Origin: Hungateiclostridiaceae bacterium UBA3934 | GTDB taxonomy: Bacteria > Bacillota > Clostridia > Acetivibrionales > DTU013 | Reading direction: 5' to 3' | DNA: 16,777 bases | NCBI GenBank assembly: GCA_002385815.1 | Contig: DGEE01000073.1 | Location: 1 to 16,777, forward strand | Part shown: piece by piece, positions 13,341-16,777 of the stretch | How the letters are laid out: each line of letters starts with the position of its first letter | Position numbering within the stretch: the stretch's first letter is position 1 | Made by a program: the position numbers and the translations under genes | Notes under the pieces: generated by a model | Database searches by the model: none | The model's input: the letters and a program-made list of their open reading frames with translations, nothing else | Told to the model about the DNA's origin: nothing

Positions 13341-14789
13341 ATGAAGGGTTTTGTTAAGAACACAATCGAAAGCAGCCTCATCCTCTCATATTTCAGAGGT
13401 CCCGACAAATCTCAGCAAAGCTGGGCTGAAAGCTCTGTCCTTCGAATCATACATCTCATCGTCAATTTCCCGGGAAAGCTGCTGAAATCCGCCTACAACA
13501 AGTGGGAAAACGTATTTGAACACAGTCTCGCTTTCAGACTGCTGAAATATCTGACTGACAATATGCATTTGATCATCGGGCTGATCCTGATCGTTATCAT
13601 GGCAGTTCCGTACCATATCTGGCGCAATGAATACGGTGCCATGCTTGCGGCAGGACTGACAGCGCTTTTCTTCATCAGGCTGATGACAAACAGGGAAAGT
13701 GCTGTGGAGACGCCGGCCATCGACTATTCGATACTGCTGTTTTTTGTGAGCCTGGCAGTGGCTGCCTCGACATCGCTCTTCCCGCGGGAGAGCCTGAAAT
13801 ACCTGGTACATTATATCATTGCATTCGTATTCATCATGGTGATCGTCAGCACCATCGATTCAGCCGACAAGCTGGCACTGCTCATAAAGTTCATTGCTAT
13901 AGGGACATTCATTACTGCACTTTATGGTATATATCAGTGGAAAGTCGTCGGTGTAGCCGTCGATCCGTCAACTACCGACCTGACTCTGAATCCCGATCTT
14001 GGCGGCAGAGTCAGCTCCACTATGGGCAATCCCAATGTGTACGGGGAAATGCTTGTTCTCACTATTCCGTTTTTCGGGGCGATAATACTGAATGAAAAGT
14101 CGTGGCTGAAAAAAGCGGCATGGCTGGCAATGCTGGCACCTGTGATCCTCATACTGTTCAAGACAGGCTCCAGGGGCGCGTGGGTAGCTCTGGCAGGCGC
14201 CGTCGTAGTGTTCGTTTTCTTCTGGGATATAAAATTCATACCGGTGATGATAATTCTGGGTTTTATAGCCCTTCAGTTTCTTCCGGCCCCAATATATAAC
14301 AGGATCCTTACCATATTCAGTGGTGACAAGTCTACGGACTACAGAGGAAAGATACTCACCTCAGCAATACCGATGCTGAAGGATTATTGGCTGACTGGCG
14401 TAGGGCTTGGCCCCGGCGTGGTTTCTGCCATATTTGAAAGATACAAGATCTTCGGGCTCACCAAGGCCGCGCATACTCACATCCTGTACCTGCAGCTCTG
14501 GCTTGAGGCGGGAATTGCCGCGATCCTGACTTTCCTGCTTCTGATATTCAGGATGGTGCGTAATGCATTCGAAGCTATGGTGAAAAAAAGGGATCCTGCC
14601 GCAAACAATATGCTCTTCGCTTCGCTGGCAGGCATAGCGGGCCTTCTGGCCATGGGCTTCGCCGATCATGTCTGGTTCTTTACGCGGATTATGTTCCTTT
14701 TCTGGATAAACATCGCCATAATACTGGCAGTCGTCAGAATAACAGGCAAAAATGAGGACAAAGGCGGCGCAGACGGTAATGCTGCTTAG
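13341..14789 (+). CDS. O-antigen ligase / Wzy-like polymerase, multi-pass membrane protein
   Basis: A 482-residue polytopic protein (about 10-12 membrane spans) of the Wzy_C superfamily (PF04932 type), which polymerises or ligates lipid-linked glycans on the outer membrane face. Key visible parts are SSTMGNPNVYGEML (225-238), FKTGSRGAW (273-281), the large outer loop with WLTGVGLGPGVV (350-361), and KAAHTHILYLQLWLEAGI (375-392) with His378, His380 and Glu389, the conserved loop-end pattern. An unusually long N-terminal cytoplasmic head of about 75 residues precedes the first span. I chose the ATG at 13341 because AAGGA lies 8 nt upstream and overlaps the previous stop. The alternative ATG at 13332 has no spacing. 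It is the last gene of the operon. Confidence 0.85.
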   Translation: MKGFVKNTIESSLILSYFRGPDKSQQSWAESSVLRIIHLIVNFPGKLLKSAYNKWENVFEHSLAFRLLKYLTDNMHLIIGLILIVIMAVPYHIWRNEYGAMLAAGLTALFFIRLMTNRESAVETPAIDYSILLFFVSLAVAASTSLFPRESLKYLVHYIIAFVFIMVIVSTIDSADKLALLIKFIAIGTFITALYGIYQWKVVGVAVDPSTTDLTLNPDLGGRVSSTMGNPNVYGEMLVLTIPFFGAIILNEKSWLKKAAWLAMLAPVILILFKTGSRGAWVALAGAVVVFVFFWDIKFIPVMIILGFIALQFLPAPIYNRILTIFSGDKSTDYRGKILTSAIPMLKDYWLTGVGLGPGVVSAIFERYKIFGLTKAAHTHILYLQLWLEAGIAAILTFLLLIFRMVRNAFEAMVKKRDPAANNMLFASLAGIAGLLAMGFADHVWFFTRIMFLFWINIAIILAVVRITGKNEDKGGADGNAA

Positions 14790-14800
14790 ATTTGAAAGTT

Positions 14801-14849
14801 TGCCTGCTGCGAAAAAAGGGCTGCAGCCGCGGGATGGCATGTGCAGGCA
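14801..14849 (+). repeat. Nested inverted repeats after the Wzy-like gene
   Basis: TGCCTGC (14801-14807) and GCAGGCA (14843-14849) flank the palindrome GGCTGCAGCC (14819-14828). This could be the 3' structure of the forward operon. No U-run follows on this strand, so it is not called a terminator. Confidence 0.35.
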
Positions 14850-14850
14850 T

Positions 14851-14889
14851 AAAAACAGCCGGTATACGGGGGGATGACATATACCGGCT
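14851..14889 (-). terminator. Rho-independent terminator of hsp20
   Basis: Reverse-strand AGCCGGTATA (14889-14880) pairs perfectly with TATACCGGCT (14866-14857) over a 13-nt loop. GTTTTT (14856-14851) follows. It lies about 60 nt after the hsp20 stop. Forward transcription lacks a U-run after the hairpin. Confidence 0.8.
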
Positions 14890-14948
14890 TCTGATGACTA
14901 TGCACATTCATACTTATTTTCATGAGATGAAATGGATCAGGTCTCCAA

Positions 14949-15395
14949 TCAGTTGATGTCGATCCTGTGTGACTTCGGTTTCGCTTCCTCGGTCTTGGGG
15001 AGTCTTACAGTGAGTACGCCGTTTTCATATTTTGCGGTCACCTTATCTTCGCTGACCCCATCGACCCTGAAGCTCCTGCAATACGAGCCGTACCTTCTCT
15101 CCTTGCGGATATAGTTCTCTCTTTCCTCATCGATTTGCTCATTGTGCTCCACACCGAGGGTAAGAATCCCGTCTGCCAGTTCAAGCCTGATATCTTCCTT
15201 CTTCGCACCCGGGATGTCTGCCTCGATGACATATTCTTTGTCGTTCTCTTTGATGTCAGCCCTGATCGGGTGTGCAGCAGTGAAGAATCCGGCAAATGAG
15301 TCATTGAGGAAGTTATCAAAGAAACTGTCCAGATCAAAAGGACCTTTCCTCGGCGATAAGCTGTTTCTCCTGTTGAATGGTACCAGTCCAAACAT
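14949..15395 (-). CDS. hsp20: Hsp20 / alpha-crystallin family small heat shock protein
   Basis: This 148-residue cytosolic holdase binds unfolding proteins. Residues 1-42 are the variable N-terminal arm with FDLDSFFDNFLNDSF. Residues about 43-135 are the alpha-crystallin domain: RADIKENDKEYVIEADIPG (45-63), the GSYCRSFRVDG block (103-113) and the ending AKYENGVLTVRLPK (121-134). The tail ends IDIN, an I-x-I anchor for oligomer assembly. I chose the ATG at 15395 because GGAGGTG lies directly upstream; the longer form from 15464 would run through the leader. Two CtsR boxes bracket its promoter and a strong terminator follows, so it is monocistronic and probably heat-induced. Confidence 0.96.
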   Translation of the reverse strand: MFGLVPFNRRNSLSPRKGPFDLDSFFDNFLNDSFAGFFTAAHPIRADIKENDKEYVIEADIPGAKKEDIRLELADGILTLGVEHNEQIDEERENYIRKERRYGSYCRSFRVDGVSEDKVTAKYENGVLTVRLPKTEEAKPKSHRIDIN

Positions 15396-15407
15396 ATAAC
15401 CACCTCC

Positions 15408-15444
15408 GAATAATATTTTTTCTTTCAGTCCAATAAAATTATTC
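15408..15444 (-). repeat. Inverted repeat next to the hsp20 ribosome binding site
   Basis: GAATAAT (15444-15438 on the reverse strand) pairs with ATTATTC (15414-15408), which abuts the GGAGG (15407-15403). A/U pairs so close to the ribosome site could melt on heating, but the site itself is not in the stem. A second 7-bp pair lies upstream (15455-15461 with 15471-15477). Confidence 0.3.
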
Positions 15445-15509
15445 CGATAGTCCAATTTATGCACCGTTTACATAAATGCTGCCAGGTTGTTTGTTTTTAC
15501 TTTATTGTC

Positions 15510-15526
15510 TTTGACTATCTTTGACC
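15510..15526 (-). promoter_or_regulatory. CtsR operator, downstream copy
   Basis: Reverse-strand GGTCAAAGATAGTCAAA fits the CtsR tandem-heptad consensus RGTCAAA-NAN-RGTCAAA at every position. It lies just past the predicted transcription start of hsp20, where binding blocks RNA polymerase. CtsR is the Firmicute repressor of clp and some hsp genes, released on heat. Confidence 0.9.
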
Positions 15527-15535
15527 TTCGACTTT

Positions 15536-15564
15536 ATTTTAATTCATTTCCGCTTGAAATGCAA
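15536..15564 (-). promoter_or_regulatory. Sigma-A promoter of hsp20
   Basis: Reverse-strand TTGCAT (15564-15559), a 17-nt spacer and TAAAAT (15541-15536). The start would be near 15529, giving a leader of about 134 nt. It lies between the two CtsR boxes. Confidence 0.75.
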
Positions 15565-15571
15565 GTTTGAT

Positions 15572-15588
15572 TTTGACTATCTTTGACC
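15572..15588 (-). promoter_or_regulatory. CtsR operator, upstream copy
   Basis: The same 17-bp GGTCAAAGATAGTCAAA, in the same orientation, 62 bp (about six helical turns) upstream of the other copy and just before the -35. Two identical boxes on the same face of the DNA suggest joint or cooperative repression. Confidence 0.88.
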
Positions 15589-15620
15589 AAATCGTTTGGA
15601 AAACCCTGCATGTTTTTAAT

Positions 15621-15632
15621 TATCTGCAGATA
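15621..15632. repeat. 12-bp palindrome after the flippase stop
   Basis: TATCTGCAGATA is self-complementary and lies 13 nt past the flippase stop. No U-run follows in that direction, so termination before hsp20 is uncertain. Confidence 0.35.
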
Positions 15633-15645
15633 TCTCACTCGTTCT

Positions 15646-16777
15646 TCATTTTTTACTGATTTTCGTTTTCAGATCAAGACCAGCCATACTCATCAATTCT
15701 CTTATCTCAAGTACGCCGGTGATCATCATCAGTACCCCGGCGAACATCGTATTCACAGCCATGGCAAGCATTGTAGCGATTCTTTCGTCAAATGAGAACA
15801 TGCTGAAAAAGTAGTGGATATATCTTCCCGCGAAAATTGCAAGGATACCCGCCAGGCCTGGTTTCACAAGCCATTCCCGCAGGTCGATGACCAGTCCGGT
15901 AATTTTGTTTATTTCTATGAGGTTCAGACATTCCGTAAGCATAAGGCTTGCAGTCAGTCCTATGATATACATCTTGATACCGAACATGGGCATTAGGATG
16001 CATATGACAGCTATCCTCAGGACGGAGCCTGTTACAGTATTCCTCAGCAGAATGGCCTGTCTGCCAAGCCCGTTGAGCACTCCCGTCAGTGTCTGCTGCA
16101 GATATATGAAAATGCAGCTGAATGACAGCATGAAGAGCAGTTCACCAATATTTTCATTTCTATATATCAAAGAGCCTATCTCTTCTGAAAAGCATATGAA
16201 CAATGATGAAAAAATAATGCCCAGGATGAATGTGATTTGTATAGACTTCGAAATCTGCCGGTTCAGTGCCCTGTATCTCTTGAGTGCGGCAGATTCAGAT
16301 AATGCAGGCACAAGAGTGGTTGCTATGGAATTTGTCACAATGGAAGGAAACATGACCAGCGGGAGAGCCATGCCTGTGAGTCGTCCGAATACCTGCATGC
16401 TGCTTTTTTCGTCCAGACCGCCCGCTGCGAGCATTACCGGGATCAGGATATATTCAGCTGCTGCCAGTGAAGATATGACCAGCCTGTTGGCCGATACGGG
16501 CACCGCCGCCCTGAGCAGCGCCTTTATGATCCGGGATCTGCGCATCAACTTTGGAGCCCGACCGGGACAGGGGGACGGTTCTCCACTTTTCAGGAGCAAC
16601 GAGCGCCCGCTGTTTTTTTCTGCACGGGATCGCTCGTCAATTTCGGCATATGAGAGCCTTCTCCTCTTTTCGGAGAACCGTCCCTCTTTCCGGAGAACCG
16701 TCCCTCTTTCCGGAAAACCGTCCCGCCTTCTGGAGAACTGTCCCTCTTTCTGAAGAACCGTCCCTCTTTCCGGAGAA
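15646..16777 (-). CDS. SpoVB/MurJ-like (MOP superfamily) lipid-linked precursor flippase, N-terminus beyond window
   Basis: The reverse frame is open from the right edge to the TGA at 15646, giving about 376 visible residues. About 79-376 form the C-terminal half of a SpoVB-type polysaccharide flippase: ALLRAAVPVSANRLVISSL, then FGRLTGMALPLVMFPSIVTNSIATTLVPALSES and FIYLQQTLTGVLNGLGRQ, with about seven to eight membrane spans. These proteins move lipid-linked sugar precursors across the membrane. The N-terminal half should lie to the right. Visible residues 1-40 are encoded by the 20-bp tandem repeat and 41-78 by a linker containing its inverted copy. A TTG at 16599 could mimic a start, but it has no ribosome site and would cut the fold in half, so I read it as internal. 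If the frame breaks outside the window, this would be a pseudogene. Confidence 0.8.
   Translation of the reverse strand, partial: SPERGTVLQKEGQFSRRRDGFPERGTVLRKEGRFSEKRRRLSYAEIDERSRAEKNSGRSLLLKSGEPSPCPGRAPKLMRRSRIIKALLRAAVPVSANRLVISSLAAAEYILIPVMLAAGGLDEKSSMQVFGRLTGMALPLVMFPSIVTNSIATTLVPALSESAALKRYRALNRQISKSIQITFILGIIFSSLFICFSEEIGSLIYRNENIGELLFMLSFSCIFIYLQQTLTGVLNGLGRQAILLRNTVTGSVLRIAVICILMPMFGIKMYIIGLTASLMLTECLNLIEINKITGLVIDLREWLVKPGLAGILAIFAGRYIHYFFSMFSFDERIATMLAMAVNTMFAGVLMMITGVLEIRELMSMAGLDLKTKISKK
16572..16684. repeat. REP-like inverted repeat pair
   Basis: GGGACGGTTCTCC (16572-16584) is the exact reverse complement of GGAGAACCGTCCC (16672-16684). Inside them AGGAG (16592-16596) also pairs with CTCCT (16661-16665), with similar CTTTTC spacers on both sides. 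A further ACGAGCG/CGCTCGT pair (16599-16605 and 16631-16637) lies in the loop. This has the layout of a mosaic of facing palindromic repeats, and it lies inside a reading frame. Confidence 0.7.
16671..16777. repeat. 20-bp tandem repeat, at least 5.3 copies, inside the flippase frame
   Basis: The forward-strand unit CGGAGAACCGTCCCTCTTTC starts at 16671, 16691, 16711, 16731, 16751 and 16771, and the array runs off the edge. The first two copies are identical; the others differ at one to four bases. No spacers separate the copies, so this is not CRISPR. The reverse strand is open in the flippase frame through every copy. Sixty nt give a 20-residue period, for example PERGTVLQKEGQFSRRRDGF followed by PERGTVLRKEGRFSEKRRRL. 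Confidence 0.92.

Noticed and set aside
14857..14889. Terminator for the forward glycan operon
   Set aside because: The perfect hairpin is followed by a U-run only on the reverse strand, so it serves hsp20. A role for the forward operon is unproven.
15510..15588. CIRCE/HrcA control of hsp20
   Set aside because: No TTAGCACTC-N9-GAGTGCTAA was found; the repeats are the CtsR heptad type.
16597..16599. TTG start giving a 317-residue flippase
   Set aside because: It has no ribosome binding site and would cut the transporter in half. The frame is open upstream to the edge, so the TTG is read as internal.
16671..16777. CRISPR array
   Set aside because: Copies are head-to-tail at 20 bp with no spacers, and there are no cas genes nearby.

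Overview
The window looks like a chromosomal piece of an anaerobic, Gram-positive, probably spore-forming Clostridia-type Firmicute of moderate GC. The support is: strong GGAGG-type Shine-Dalgarno sites with ATG, GTG and TTG starts; sigma-A type promoters; the alr / EndoAI / EndoA order known from Bacillus and Clostridia; textbook CtsR heat-shock operators; a SpoVB/MurJ-like flippase; and a ferredoxin-type FrhB-domain protein. No rRNA, tRNA, CRISPR array, transposase or phage gene was seen.

Layout. 1-605 (-): 5' part of a YitT-family membrane protein, cut by the left edge. 854-1600 (+): a TagA/WecG glycosyltransferase whose end overlaps, convergently, a membrane-anchored FAD oxidoreductase with SLH-like C-terminal repeats (1574-3526, -). 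3671-4299 (-): the EndoAI/EndoA toxin-antitoxin pair with its own promoter and a candidate ribbon-helix-helix operator. 4612-11002 (-): a run read, in transcription order, as FrhB/FdhB-domain iron-sulfur protein, polysaccharide pyruvyl transferase family protein, unknown coiled-coil protein, bifunctional NAD(P)HX repair enzyme (NnrE/NnrD) and alanine racemase. 11223-14789 (+): a tight four-gene operon of a GT4 glycosyltransferase, two diverged DUF4330-type membrane proteins and an O-antigen-ligase/polymerase-like membrane protein. 14949-15395 (-): an Hsp20 chaperone with a terminator behind it and two CtsR boxes bracketing its promoter. 15646-16777 (-): the C-terminal part of a SpoVB/MurJ-like flippase, cut by the right edge.

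How it fits together. Most genes serve the cell envelope: lipid-linked sugar transfer (TagA, GT4), glycan decoration (PPT with FrhB), polymerisation or ligation (Wzy-like), flipping of lipid-linked precursors (SpoVB-like) and D-alanine for peptidoglycan (Alr). Metabolite repair, heat shock and an RNase toxin-antitoxin pair lie between them.

The most unusual item is at the right edge. A 20-bp tandem repeat, with an inverted copy about 90 bp away, sits inside the flippase reading frame and stays open through every copy. Because 20 is not a multiple of 3, it is read as a 20-residue protein repeat. It looks like a REP-like element that inserted into, and is translated as part of, the linker between the two halves of the flippase. 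Other points are the double CtsR operator on hsp20, paired GTATATAC palindromes on the toxin-antitoxin promoter, and the SLH-like tail on the oxidoreductase. I did not find a convincing wholly new defence or mobile system here.
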